64,000 nt of DNA from CAVQCJ01 sp963849365 (GTDB taxonomy: Bacteria; Actinomycetota; Actinomycetes; Prado026). The DNA lies in contig CAWKHA010000001.1 of the NCBI GenBank assembly GCA_963849365.1, positions 496,001 to 560,000 on the forward strand, written 5' to 3'. The notes under the pieces were generated by a model that worked only from the letters and a program-made list of their open reading frames with translations, ran no database searches and was not told the origin of the DNA. Positions 1-8,537 of this stretch are shown piece after piece. Each line of letters begins with the position of its first letter. The stretch's first letter is position 1. Both the position numbers and the translations under genes were made by a program.

Positions 1-2
1 GG

Positions 3-968
3 GGCACGGCGGACATGCACGTGGGAATCAGCGAAGTCCTGCTCGAGCGCGACGACCGGGCCGGCGCGGCGCTGCACCTGTCCCGAAGCCAGCAGCTCGG
101 TGAGCCCAACGGGCTACCGCGGAACCCGTACCGGTGGCGCGTCGCGATGGCTCGGCTATGGGAAGCCGAAGGCGACCTTGACGGTGCGCTCGAGCTGCTG
201 GACGAGGCGGACCGCGTCTACGACGGGGACTACGCCCCGAACGTGCGGCCGGTCCCGGCGGTGCGCGCACGGCTGCGGATCAGGCGCGGCGAGCTGGACG
301 CCGCCGTCGAGTGGGCGCGTGAGCGACAGCTCTCCCCGGACGACGAGCTGTCCTACCTGCGCGAGTTCGAGCATCTCACCCTCACCCGCCTGCTGCTCGC
401 CCGGCACGCCACCGAGCGGACAGGACCGTTCCTCGACGAGGCGACCGACCTGCTGACGCGCCTGCTGGGCGAAGCCGAACAGGGTGGGCGCAACGGGAGC
501 GTCCTCGAGATCCTCGTCCTGCAGGCGCTGGCCCACCATGCTCGGGGAGACGTCGCTGCCGCGCTCGCCCCGCTGCAACGCGCCCTGACACTGGCCGAGC
601 CGGAGCGCTACGTACGGCTGTTCGCGGACGCAGGCCCGCCGATGGCCGCCCTGCTGAGTGTGCTCGCCAAGCAGGGAACGGCAGCCGCGTACATCCGTCG
701 GCTGAGGGCCGCCACCACCGGGACCGAGTTCCGCACGCCCGTCACGCAAGCACTGGTCGAGCCGCTCAGCCAGCGCGAGCTTGAGGTGCTCCGGCTGCTC
801 GGGACCGACCTGGACGGGCCGGCCATGGCTCGTCAGCTCGTGGTGTCGCTGAACACCGTGCGGACCCACACCAAGAACATCTACGCCAAGCTCGGCGTCA
901 ACAGCCGGCGCGCGGCGGTACGTCGCGCCGGGGAGCTCAACCTGTTGTCGCGCACCCGCGAACGTTGA
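3..968 (+). CDS. LuxR-family transcriptional regulator, C-terminal part (5' end outside window)
   Basis: The frame is open from base 3, so the true start lies upstream; the first ATG in view is at 15. About 250 residues of alpha-helical, TPR-like sequence (Ala/Leu/Glu/Arg-rich) precede a C-terminal LuxR/GerE helix-turn-helix. The recognisable core reads LSQRELEVLRLL, then SLNTVRTHTKNIYAKLGV near the end. This is the arrangement of MalT/LAL-type large ATP-dependent regulators, whose NTPase domain would be upstream and out of view. It is probably a DNA-binding activator; the ligand is unknown. The next gene starts 162 bp downstream on the same strand, with a possible operator in between. Confidence 0.85.
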   Translation, partial: GTADMHVGISEVLLERDDRAGAALHLSRSQQLGEPNGLPRNPYRWRVAMARLWEAEGDLDGALELLDEADRVYDGDYAPNVRPVPAVRARLRIRRGELDAAVEWARERQLSPDDELSYLREFEHLTLTRLLLARHATERTGPFLDEATDLLTRLLGEAEQGGRNGSVLEILVLQALAHHARGDVAAALAPLQRALTLAEPERYVRLFADAGPPMAALLSVLAKQGTAAAYIRRLRAATTGTEFRTPVTQALVEPLSQRELEVLRLLGTDLDGPAMARQLVVSLNTVRTHTKNIYAKLGVNSRRAAVRRAGELNLLSRTRER

Positions 969-1016
969 CCCGGGGCATGCCGCGGGGGTACCCCCTTGAT
1001 CGAAGATCACCACGCC

Positions 1017-1050
1017 GCTCACCACATGTAGTGATGTCTCCTCACCACAT
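1017..1050. promoter_or_regulatory. Possible operator: direct repeat with embedded inverted repeat
   Basis: CTCACCACAT occurs at 1018-1027 and again at 1041-1050. The first copy continues into a near-perfect palindrome, CACCACATGTAGTG. It lies between the LuxR-type regulator and the next gene, so it could be the regulator's binding site. Only the repeat itself is seen. Confidence 0.35.
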
Positions 1051-1130
1051 CTGCTCGTAACTTGCCGCCATCCCAAGGGACCGCCAAGCCGGCGGAGACA
1101 CCTGCGGGCAGCAAGGCAAGAGGAGTACCG

Positions 1131-1418
1131 ATGAGCGACACGTCAGCCGGCCACCCGACGAGGTCCGGGCGATACGAGTTCCGTATCAAGGGGCACCTCG
1201 GCTCCCGCTGGACCACCTGGTTCGACGGGATGACCCTCACCACCAGGAGCGACGGCACCACCGTCATCGAAGGCCCCGTCGTGGACCAGGCCGCCTTGCA
1301 CGGAGTGCTGAGCAAGCTGCGCGACCTCGGCCTGCCGCTGCTCTCCGTCACCCAGCTCGACCCCGACCAATCGACGTGCAAGCCACCGAACCCCCACCAC
1401 TCAGACCCGGGAGACTGA
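1131..1418 (+). CDS. Small protein of unknown function (95 aa)
   Basis: I chose the ATG at 1131 because AGGAG sits 5 nt upstream (1121-1125); an in-frame ATG at 1062 has no such site. The protein is short and soluble, with the core RYEFRIKGHLGSRW, then WFDGMTLTTRSDGTTVIEGPV, and ends in a helix beginning ALHGVLSKLRDLGLPLLSV. This composition, a beta-rich half followed by an amphipathic helix, recurs in small actinobacterial proteins next to DUF4386 or regulator genes. I do not recognise a named function. One base separates its stop from the next gene, so the two are cotranscribed. Confidence 0.75.
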   Translation: MSDTSAGHPTRSGRYEFRIKGHLGSRWTTWFDGMTLTTRSDGTTVIEGPVVDQAALHGVLSKLRDLGLPLLSVTQLDPDQSTCKPPNPHHSDPGD

Positions 1419-1419
1419 C

Positions 1420-2193
1420 ATGACCACCACCATCGAACGAACCACAGCCGCACCGCGAGCACCGATGACTTCGACGAGGAAGACCGCGCTCGTCGCAGGT
1501 GTCTTCTACCTGATCACCTTCATCTCGATCCCCACACTGGCCCTCTACGGCCCGGTGAAGACCAATCCTGACTTCATCCTCGGCTCCGGCACCGGCACCG
1601 GCGTGCTCTGGGGCTGCTTCCTCGAGGTGATCGTCGCCCTGGCCGGCATCGGCACCGCCGTCACACTGTTCCCGGTGGTCAAGCGGCAGAACGAGGGCAT
1701 GGCGCTCGGCTTCGTCGCCGTGCGGACGCTCGAGGCAGCCATGATCTTCACCGGTGTCGTGAGCCTCCTCTCGCTCGTGCACCTGCGCCAGGGACTCGGC
1801 GCAGCGGCCGGGGCGGACTCGGGCTCGCTCGTCACCACCGGCGCGTCGCTCGTCGAGATCTACAAAGGGACGTTCCTCCTCGGACAGACCCTCATGCCTT
1901 GCTTGAGCGCGCTCCTGCTGGGCACCTTGATGTACCGATCAGGCCTCGTGCCGCGGGCCATCCCCCTGATGGGACTCATCGGAGCCCCGCTGCTCATCAC
2001 CTCCACCATCGCGGTGCTGTTCGGCGTCATCGAGCCGATCTCCGCGTGGTCGGCGATCGCGACCCTCCCGGTGGCCTTGTGGGAGCTGTCGCTCGGCATC
2101 TGGTTGACGTTCAAGGGCTTCAAGCCCTCCCCCATCACCGCCGGCATGGTCCCCGCCAGCCCCCCGCCCGCCTACAGCGACGTCAGCGCCTGA
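1420..2193 (+). CDS. DUF4386 family integral membrane protein
   Basis: The protein has 257 residues and about six hydrophobic segments. The first starts near residue 24 (KTALVAGVFYLITFISIP), followed by a loop (LYGPVKTNPDF) that matches the DUF4386 pattern, and further segments near residues 60, 105, 155, 190 and 215. No catalytic residues are known for this family and its function is undescribed. It starts one base after the upstream small gene. A strong hairpin 9 bp after the stop suggests that transcription ends here. Confidence 0.85.
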   Translation: MTTTIERTTAAPRAPMTSTRKTALVAGVFYLITFISIPTLALYGPVKTNPDFILGSGTGTGVLWGCFLEVIVALAGIGTAVTLFPVVKRQNEGMALGFVAVRTLEAAMIFTGVVSLLSLVHLRQGLGAAAGADSGSLVTTGASLVEIYKGTFLLGQTLMPCLSALLLGTLMYRSGLVPRAIPLMGLIGAPLLITSTIAVLFGVIEPISAWSAIATLPVALWELSLGIWLTFKGFKPSPITAGMVPASPPPAYSDVSA

Positions 2194-2201
2194 CGATCCA
2201 C

Positions 2202-2236
2202 GACAGGGCCGGGCCCACCCAGGGCCCGGCCCTGTC
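2202..2236 (+). terminator. Strong hairpin terminator
   Basis: Perfect 15-bp arms (2202-2216 and 2222-2236, beginning GACAGGGCCGGG) enclose a 5-nt loop just after the DUF4386 stop. There is no U-tract, which is usual in high-G+C actinobacteria. Confidence 0.8.
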
Positions 2237-2441
2237 CACGGGGGTCGACGAGCTCTCGTCGGGCTCAGCCACGAGGACCTCGGCGAAGTCGCAACGAGAC
2301 TCAACGGGCAGCCTCGACAGACCCTCAGCTTCATGACACCGTAGTAACGCCTGGCAGCCTCGCAACGAAGCAACCTCTGCACGTGACGCGCGTGAGTGAC
2401 ACCCGATTGCCGCCTGGCCCCGGGCCGCCAGCAGGAGAGCG

Positions 2442-3795
2442 ATGCCCGACCCTTCTGGTCTCGTGGGTGGCACCCCCACCGCCCACCCGTCTGTGCCACC
2501 CTCCGCCGGTCTGAACGCAATGGCCTACCCAGCCGCGGCTGAGACCGAGGCGGAGCCTGAGTCACCGGCGGTACACCGGGTCGGATGGGGTTTCATCTCG
2601 CTGTACACGTTGGCGTACATGAGCACCTGCCTGGTGTTCCTCGCTCCCGCGCTGGTCACATTGGCGCTGAAGGTCAACTCACTCGTCGGGATCGAACAGG
2701 CACCGAGAAGCTTGGCACTGGTCACCGGCATCGGTGCCCTGGTGGCCATGTTCGGCAATCCGTTCTTCGGCAGGATGAGCGACCGCACGTCGTCGCAGTG
2801 GGGCATGCGGCGGCCCTGGATGGTCACGGGCCTGGTGGGCGGTTCCCTCGGCATCCTCATCGTCGCGCTGGCACCCGGCATCCCGGTCGTCCTCTTCGGC
2901 TGGTGCATCGCACAGCTGCTCTTCAACGCGCTGCTCGCCGCCATGGTGGCCGTCCTGCCAGACCAGGTCCCGGCCGCTCAACGCGGCCAGGTCTCGGGTG
3001 TCCTGGGCGTCTGTCTGCCCCTCGCAGCGGTGAGCGGCACCTTCCTGGTCCAGCTGTTCACCGGCAACCAGCTCACCATGTTCCTGGCCCCATGCGCCAT
3101 CGGCGGGTTCTTCATCCTGCTCTTCGCGGTCGCCCTGAAGGATCGCCGACTCGACAAGGCGGTCACAGCACCCTGGTCGCTGCGGGAATTCGCTCAGCAC
3201 GTTCTACGTCGACCCCGCGCAAGAGCCCGGACTTCGCCTGGGCCTTCGCCAGCCGCTTCATGTTCGTTCTGGCCTATGCCTTCCTGGCGACCTACCAGGC
3301 CTACTACCTGCTGGACAAGATCGGCAGCGCCGAGGCCGACGGTGCCGCACCAGATCTTCCTCGGCACACTGGTCCAGTCCGTGGTTCTCGTCGTCGCTTC
3401 CCTCGTCGGCTGGCAAGCTGTCCGACCTGACTGGCCGACGGAAGATCTTCGTCCTCACCGCTTCGATCGTGTACGGCTTGGCGATGTTCGTGGTCGCCAT
3501 CGCGAGCAGCTTCAACGGTTTCCTCGTCGGCATGGCCATCGGCGGACTCGGCTTCGGCATGTACATGGCCGTAGACCTCGCGCTCGTCGCCGACGTGCTG
3601 CCGAACAATGACAACGTCGCCAAGGATCTCGGGGTGTTCAACATCGCCGGCGCACTTCCCTTTGCCATCGCGCCGGCGATCGCCCCGGCCGTCCTGGCGT
3701 TCGGCGGCGGCAGCTACGGCGTGCTGTACGCGGTCGCCGGAGTGTGCGCGATCGTCGGAGCCTTCGCCATCCTGCCCGTCAAAGGCGTCCGTTGA
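2442..3795 (+). pseudogene. MFS transporter interrupted by four single-base frameshifts
   Basis: From the ATG at 2442 (GGAG just upstream) the frame encodes a good N-terminal MFS half. It includes the loop 2-3 signature GNPFFGRMSDRTSSQWGMRRPW and six membrane segments. The protein then continues in other frames: FYVDP from 3202, RKSPDFAWAFASRFMFVLAY from 3218, VPHQIFLGTLVQSVVLVVAS from about 3342, and GKLSDLTGRRKIFVL from 3412 to the stop at 3795. Each break equals one extra base, near 3201, 3217, 3341 and 3411. The joined protein would be about 450 residues, a normal MFS length. Either the gene has decayed recently or this 210-bp stretch carries assembly errors. The substrate is unknown; the N-terminal half resembles sugar and related MFS carriers. 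Confidence 0.8.
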
Positions 3796-4179
3796 GCGCT
3801 CACATCGACGATCCGTGACCCCACGCAACCCGAACTCCAAGTGAGGTGGAACCACCTGGTGCGAGATCGTCGCGGACGGTGAGCTTTCGGGCTCGCACAA
3901 GCCTCTGACCTGCGAAAGTGGATCTCCTGCCCCGGCTGGACTGAGAACCCATGCCCGACGGGCAGGGCACGACGACGTCCCGAGCCCCTGCGCCCCTTTC
4001 TTGGCGGTCTAGAAACTGCGAAGACGTACTCCGCCGGGGTGTCCAGGTGCTCTTGCGCCGACCGAGGTGGCCGGTCGGCAGCGCCCCCCGTCCCCCTGAT
4101 CTACCCCGGGTGAGCGGTGGTTCAGGTTCGTCCCCGGTCGTGTCGATGGAAGCGATGGCCGACTGACAGGGGCGCGCGA
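3796..4179. other. Intergenic region without a supported gene
   Basis: This 384-bp stretch lies between the broken transporter and the acyltransferase. Short open frames exist on both strands, but none has a ribosome site or recognisable protein character. A small inverted repeat (AGGTGG aa CCACCT, 3843-3856) is the only structure seen. Confidence 0.6.
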
Positions 4180-5328
4180 GTGGACTCCGGCAGCGAGACG
4201 AAGGTGCCTGGCCCACCGGCACGGTCCAAGGCCGCGGTCCGGGTGGACTCGCTGACCGGTCTGCGCGGGGTAGCCGCGCTGGTCGTGGTCGGCACCCACG
4301 CCAGTGCCCTCACCGTGGGCGGGTTGCACTCGGGGCTCGCCTGGGTCGTGGGTCAGGGTCGCCTCGGGGTCTCGTTCTTCTTCCTCCTGTCCGGCTTCGT
4401 CCTGGTGTGGTCGGCGAAGCCGAACGACGCACCGCGCAGCTTCTGGCGTCGCCGCTTCGCCCGGATCTACCCGGCCTATCTCGTCGCGCTCCTCGTGGGT
4501 CTGGTTCTCTCCCACGCCGGCGGGCACGATCCCACGCCGGCCGGGCCGCTCGTCGCTTCGCTGCTGCTCGTGCAGGCCTGGATCCCCGACCCCACCTGGT
4601 TCTTCGCGGTGAACGTCGTGGGTTGGTCGTTGTCGGTCGAGGCGTTCTTCTACCTGGTGTTCCCGTACCTGGTCAGGGTGCTTCGTCGTCACGATGTCCA
4701 GTGGCGACTGCGCCTCCTGCAGGGGTTGGTGACGCTGTTCGTGATCGTGCAGGGGGTGGCGTGGCTGGCCGACGCCAGGAACGGACGAAGCCTGTTGGGC
4801 GTGGACGGGACGATCGAGTGGTTCGCCTACATCTTCCCGCCCGTCCGGCTCATCGAGTTCGTGCTCGGGATGCTGCTGGCGCTCCGAGTCAGGGACGAAG
4901 GCTGGCGACCTCGCCTCACGTTCCCCGCCGCAGCCGGCCTGGCCGCTGCGGCCTACCTCGCGGCCGGAGTCAGCCCGACCATGCTCGGCTGGGAGGCCGT
5001 GACGCTGGTGCCGCTCATGCTGCTCATCTCCGCCGCGGCAGTCGCCGACGCCGGCGACGCTCGCACGGTGTTCGTCAGCCGGCGCTGGGTCTGGCTGGGG
5101 TCGGTCTCGTACTGCCTCTACCTGGTCCACCGGGAGTTCTTCCGGGTCGTGGCCCATGTCTTCGGACTCGCCCTGCACGGCTTCGCGGGGGCGGTGGTCG
5201 TAGTCGGGGCAACGGTCGCGGCGGTGCTGGGCGCGTGGGCTCTGCACCGCTTCGTGGAGCTGCCGGCCGACACGATCCTGCGAGGGAGACGCGCCGCCGC
5301 GCCGGTCTCGATGTTCCCTGGGAACTGA
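4180..5328 (+). CDS. Acyltransferase family 3 membrane protein (OafA-like)
   Basis: I chose GTG at 4180 because GGGG lies about 8 nt upstream; the open frame extends back to 4117 without a better start. The protein has 382 residues and about ten hydrophobic segments. Family motifs visible are DSLTGLRGVAALVVVGTHAS, with the conserved His near residue 40, then SFFFLLSGFVLVWS, FWRRRFARIYPAYL, and SVEAFFYLVFPYL. Such enzymes transfer acetyl or other acyl groups onto sugars of surface polysaccharides or glycolipids at the membrane. The substrate cannot be told here. No sugar-polymer genes are nearby. Confidence 0.88.
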   Translation: MDSGSETKVPGPPARSKAAVRVDSLTGLRGVAALVVVGTHASALTVGGLHSGLAWVVGQGRLGVSFFFLLSGFVLVWSAKPNDAPRSFWRRRFARIYPAYLVALLVGLVLSHAGGHDPTPAGPLVASLLLVQAWIPDPTWFFAVNVVGWSLSVEAFFYLVFPYLVRVLRRHDVQWRLRLLQGLVTLFVIVQGVAWLADARNGRSLLGVDGTIEWFAYIFPPVRLIEFVLGMLLALRVRDEGWRPRLTFPAAAGLAAAAYLAAGVSPTMLGWEAVTLVPLMLLISAAAVADAGDARTVFVSRRWVWLGSVSYCLYLVHREFFRVVAHVFGLALHGFAGAVVVVGATVAAVLGAWALHRFVELPADTILRGRRAAAPVSMFPGN

Positions 5329-5388
5329 CTACCCGGGGCGGCCGTCGTCAGGTGAGATGGCTCAACCGCGCTCCGAGCCCGCGCGGAA

Positions 5389-5403
5389 CGGGCGAAGGTC
5401 ACC
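5389..5403 (+). promoter_or_regulatory. Distal DosR-like half-conserved box
   Basis: CGGGCGAAGGTCACC matches the better distal site at 8460 at 12 of 15 positions. Its centre lies 37 bp upstream of the centre of the proximal box of the GMC oxidoreductase gene. Confidence 0.4.
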
Positions 5404-5425
5404 TGGCCGACGGGCGAAGCCGTCC

Positions 5426-5468
5426 GGGACGAAGGGCCCTGGCCGCGGCGGCGGCGCGGGCCGAGCAT
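5426..5468 (+). promoter_or_regulatory. DosR-like box plus -10 for GMC oxidoreductase
   Basis: The box GGGACGAAGGGCCCT (5426-5440) is followed after 22 bp by the -10-like hexamer GAGCAT (5463-5468). The start point would fall at about 5476, exactly on the second in-frame ATG, so the mRNA would be leaderless. Confidence 0.65.
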
Positions 5469-5475
5469 GGCGCCC

Positions 5476-7224
5476 ATGGCCGCGACCACGGACGGGTCCG
5501 TCGTCGACGAGCGTCCCGGCGACGGGTACGACCGGGACGTCGACGTCGTGATCATCGGGTCCGGGTTCGGCGGGAGCGTTGCCGCGCTCCGGCTCAGCGA
5601 GAAGGGCTACCGGGTCGCGGTCCTCGAGATGGGCCGGCGGTTCACCTCGGGCACGCTTCCGCGCACGTCGTGGGACGTCCGGAGGTTCCTGTGGGCACCA
5701 CGGCTCGGCCTGCACGGCATACAACGGATCCACCTGCTCAAGGACGTCGTGGTGCTCGCGGGTACCGGCGTCGGCGGCGGTTCCCTGGTCTACGCGAACA
5801 CGCTGTACGAGCCCACGCAGGCGTTCTACGACGATCCGCAGTGGGCGCACATCACCGACTGGCGCGACGAGCTGGCCCCGTACTACGACCAGGCGTCGCG
5901 GATGCTCGGCGTCACGCCCAACCCGACGGTGACCCCGCAGGATGAGGCGATGCGGAAGGTGGCCGAGCGGATGGGGGTCGGCGACACCTTCCGGCTCGCA
6001 CCGGTCGGCGTGGTCTTCGGCCGCGAGGGCCGCAAGGAGCCGGGCGTGCCCGTACCGGACCCGTTCTTCGGCGGGCTGGGGCCGGACCGTCGGGGCTGCG
6101 TGGAGTGCGGCGAGTGCATGATCGGGTGCCGGCACGGCGCCAAGAACAGGCTCGACCTCAACTACCTCGCCCTCGCCGAGCGCGCAGGCGCCACGGTCCA
6201 CCCCGACACGACGGTGACGGGCGTCAGACCGCTGACCGCGGGCCGCTACTCCGTGGACACCGTGCGCTCCGGGCGCTGGCGCACCACGACGGCGGACCGC
6301 ACGTACACGGCGGACCACGTCCTGTTCGCCGCGGGCACCTGGGGCACCCAGCGGCTGCTCCACGAGCTGCGGGACACCGGGGTGCTGCCGGGCGTCTCGG
6401 ACCGGCTCGGCCACCTGACCCGGACGAACTCCGAGGCCCTCGTCGGCGCGACGGCCCGGCACAACGACGTCGACTACACCCAGGGGGTCGCGATCACCTC
6501 GTCCTTCTTCCCTGACCCGGACACGCACATCGAGCCCGTGCACTACGGCCGGGGCAGCAACGTGATGGGGCTGCTCGCGACGACGCTCGTCGACGGCGGC
6601 GGACCGGCCCCGCGGTGGGCCAAGCTGGTGCGGTCGGTCGCACGTCATCCCGGTGAGTTCGTGCGCCACCTCTCGGTGCGCGGCTGGTCCGAGCGGACGG
6701 TGATCGCCCTGACGATGCAGTCCCTCGACAACAGCATCGCGGTGTCGCGGCGCCGCTCGCGGGTGGGCCCGCGGCTCACCTCGCGCCCAGGACACGGGCA
6801 CCCGAGCCCCACCTGGATCCCCGCGGCGCACGAGGCCGCGCGCACGCTCGCCGAGGTGATCGGCGGCGACGCCAGTGGCTCGTGGGCCGACGTCGGCAAC
6901 GTCCCGATGACCGCGCACCTGCTCGGCGGCTGCCCGATCGGCGACTCCCCCGAGACCGGCGTCGTGGACCCGTACCAGCGCCTCTACGGCCACGAGGGCC
7001 TGCACGTCATCGACGGTGCCGCCGTGTCGGCGAACCTCGGGGTGAACCCGGCCCTGACCATCACGGCGCAGGCGGAACGGGCCATGGCACTGTGGCCCAA
7101 CCGGGGCGACCCCGACCCGAGACCGGCGCTCGGACAGCCGTACGCACGGGTCGAGCCGGTGCTCCCACGCACGCCGGTCGTGCCGGCGCACGCCCCCGCG
7201 GCCCTGCGCCTCATCCCCCGGTAG
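5476..7224 (+). CDS. GMC-type FAD-dependent oxidoreductase (cholesterol-oxidase-like)
   Basis: An N-terminal Rossmann motif VVIIGSGFGGS (about residues 24-34) binds FAD. It is followed by GTGVGGGSLVYANTLY, a cysteine-rich segment CVECGECMIGCRHGAKN near residue 215, and a C-terminal GMC signature with GAAVSANLGVNPALTI. The length (582 residues) and the Cys-rich insertion match bacterial GMC oxidoreductases annotated as cholesterol-oxidase-like; the substrate is unproven. The ATG at 5476 is preferred over 5467 because a DosR-like box and -10 place the transcript start there. The gene ends 14 bp inside the convergent gene at 7211. Oxygen-limited control is inferred from the promoter. Confidence 0.85.
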   Translation: MAATTDGSVVDERPGDGYDRDVDVVIIGSGFGGSVAALRLSEKGYRVAVLEMGRRFTSGTLPRTSWDVRRFLWAPRLGLHGIQRIHLLKDVVVLAGTGVGGGSLVYANTLYEPTQAFYDDPQWAHITDWRDELAPYYDQASRMLGVTPNPTVTPQDEAMRKVAERMGVGDTFRLAPVGVVFGREGRKEPGVPVPDPFFGGLGPDRRGCVECGECMIGCRHGAKNRLDLNYLALAERAGATVHPDTTVTGVRPLTAGRYSVDTVRSGRWRTTTADRTYTADHVLFAAGTWGTQRLLHELRDTGVLPGVSDRLGHLTRTNSEALVGATARHNDVDYTQGVAITSSFFPDPDTHIEPVHYGRGSNVMGLLATTLVDGGGPAPRWAKLVRSVARHPGEFVRHLSVRGWSERTVIALTMQSLDNSIAVSRRRSRVGPRLTSRPGHGHPSPTWIPAAHEAARTLAEVIGGDASGSWADVGNVPMTAHLLGGCPIGDSPETGVVDPYQRLYGHEGLHVIDGAAVSANLGVNPALTITAQAERAMALWPNRGDPDPRPALGQPYARVEPVLPRTPVVPAHAPAALRLIPR

Positions 7225-8317
7225 ACACCTCGGTCAGGCCGAGCGTGGCGCAGCCCGACTCCAGCTCGTCGAGGCCGAAGGCCTGGACCGGCCCCAGGAC
7301 CCCCGACCCGTGGACCGCGCCGGCCAGAGCCGTCGTGGCCGCCCAGGCCAGCAACCGCCCGGTGAGCGTGTACGGGCTCGGCCCGGTCAGCTCCACGCGG
7401 GCGAGGGTGCGGCCGTCCGCGTCGCTGACCTCGGCGACCACCAGTGATGCTCCGCGGGCTCGTGCGTCCGCGTCCGGACCGCCGGCCGACCCGCGGAACC
7501 TGGCCGCCGCAGACGACAGCAGGGATGCGGCCCCGGGGACCGCCGTCACACCCCGTGCGACGGCGGCCGCCTGCGGGGCGAAGCGGGCAAGCGGCCCGAA
7601 CCAGCCCAGGTAGACACCCACCGCGCGCAGGCCGGGCGCCAGCGCCGGCAGGAACAGGTGCTCGGTGCCGCCCACCGCCACGGTCACCACCGCGTCGGCA
7701 CCGACGCGGAAGGTCCGGGTACGCGCACCGAGGCGGTCGTCCACGAGCCGTCCGTCGTCGAACCGGAACGAGGGCATCAGCATCATCCCGACGGACGAAG
7801 CCACGGTGCCCCCGCTCACTCCCCCCATGCCCGGCGCGAAGTAGCCGACGTCGAGCCGGCTCGAGTCCGGCCCGGCACGTCGCAGCGCCAGGGCGCCGGC
7901 GAGGTTGCCCGGCACGTAGTCGTACCCGAACGCGGGGATCAGCGGTGTCCCGGCGTCGACCGCCCGCTGACCGACGCGCTCGCGCATGTCGCGGATGAAG
8001 GTCGACTCCCCGCTCGAGTCCAGGTAGGCGGCCCGCTTGGCGACCGCGGCCAGCACGGCCGGCTGACCCCAGCGCACGAACGGCCCGACCGTGGACACCA
8101 GGACGTCGCCCTCGTCGACGAGGGCGGCGATGCTGCGGGGCTGCTCGACGTCCGCGACGCACGTCTCGAGACCGCCGCCGAGCTCGTCGCCGAGCTGGGC
8201 CAGCCGACCGGCGTCGCGGCCCGCGATCACCGGGCGGACACCTCGCTGAACGAGCTCGTCGATCACCAGCCGGCCGGTGTAGCCGGTGGCACCGAAGACG
8301 ACGATCCGTCCGCTCAC
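7211..8317 (-). CDS. Saccharopine-dehydrogenase-like NAD(P)-binding protein
   Basis: The 368-residue protein opens with RIVVFGATGYTGRLVIDELV, a dinucleotide-binding motif of the saccharopine dehydrogenase / trans-acting enoyl reductase family, followed by VLVSTVGPFVRWG and YLDSSGES. In mycobacteria, relatives act as enoyl reductases in phthiocerol and phenolic lipid synthesis. Here no polyketide synthase is near, so the role is open. The start is GTG at 8317, with the -10 hexamer TAGCGT six bases upstream (8329-8324), so the mRNA is probably leaderless. It is divergent from the yjjI-like gene. Confidence 0.85.
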   Translation of the reverse strand: MSGRIVVFGATGYTGRLVIDELVQRGVRPVIAGRDAGRLAQLGDELGGGLETCVADVEQPRSIAALVDEGDVLVSTVGPFVRWGQPAVLAAVAKRAAYLDSSGESTFIRDMRERVGQRAVDAGTPLIPAFGYDYVPGNLAGALALRRAGPDSSRLDVGYFAPGMGGVSGGTVASSVGMMLMPSFRFDDGRLVDDRLGARTRTFRVGADAVVTVAVGGTEHLFLPALAPGLRAVGVYLGWFGPLARFAPQAAAVARGVTAVPGAASLLSSAAARFRGSAGGPDADARARGASLVVAEVSDADGRTLARVELTGPSPYTLTGRLLAWAATTALAGAVHGSGVLGPVQAFGLDELESGCATLGLTEVSTGG

Positions 8318-8459
8318 AGGGCCACGCTAGTCCGACCGTGCCGGCGACCGTCCGATCCCGCCGCCAGGGTGACCCGTCGAGGTCGTCGTTCGTGGCCATG
8401 GCTGCCTCCCAGCACGGGGGTCCGGCATCAGGCTGGGCATCCTGACGAGTGCGGGTCGC

Positions 8460-8474
8460 GGGGCGAAGGTCCCG
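8460..8474 (+). promoter_or_regulatory. Distal DosR-like box
   Basis: GGGGCGAAGGTCCCG lies 29 bp (centre to centre) upstream of the proximal box of the yjjI-like gene. The two boxes would allow cooperative binding of two dimers. Confidence 0.6.
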
Positions 8475-8488
8475 AAGGGGCGGCCGCC

Positions 8489-8531
8489 GGGACCTTCGGC
8501 CCTGGGGTGCCCGGACCGGTGTGCCTAGCCT
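8489..8531 (+). promoter_or_regulatory. DosR-like box plus -10 for yjjI-like gene
   Basis: The box GGGACCTTCGGCCCT (8489-8503) is followed after 22 bp by a good -10, TAGCCT (8526-8531). The predicted start point is the GTG at 8538, so the box centre is near -42. This is the clearest example of the promoter layout that recurs in the window. Confidence 0.75.
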
Positions 8532-8537
8532 GCGAGC

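Noticed and set aside
3951..4166. Open frame of 71 codons after the MFS gene
   Set aside because: No ribosome site, low protein character, and overlaps the region of the acyltransferase leader.
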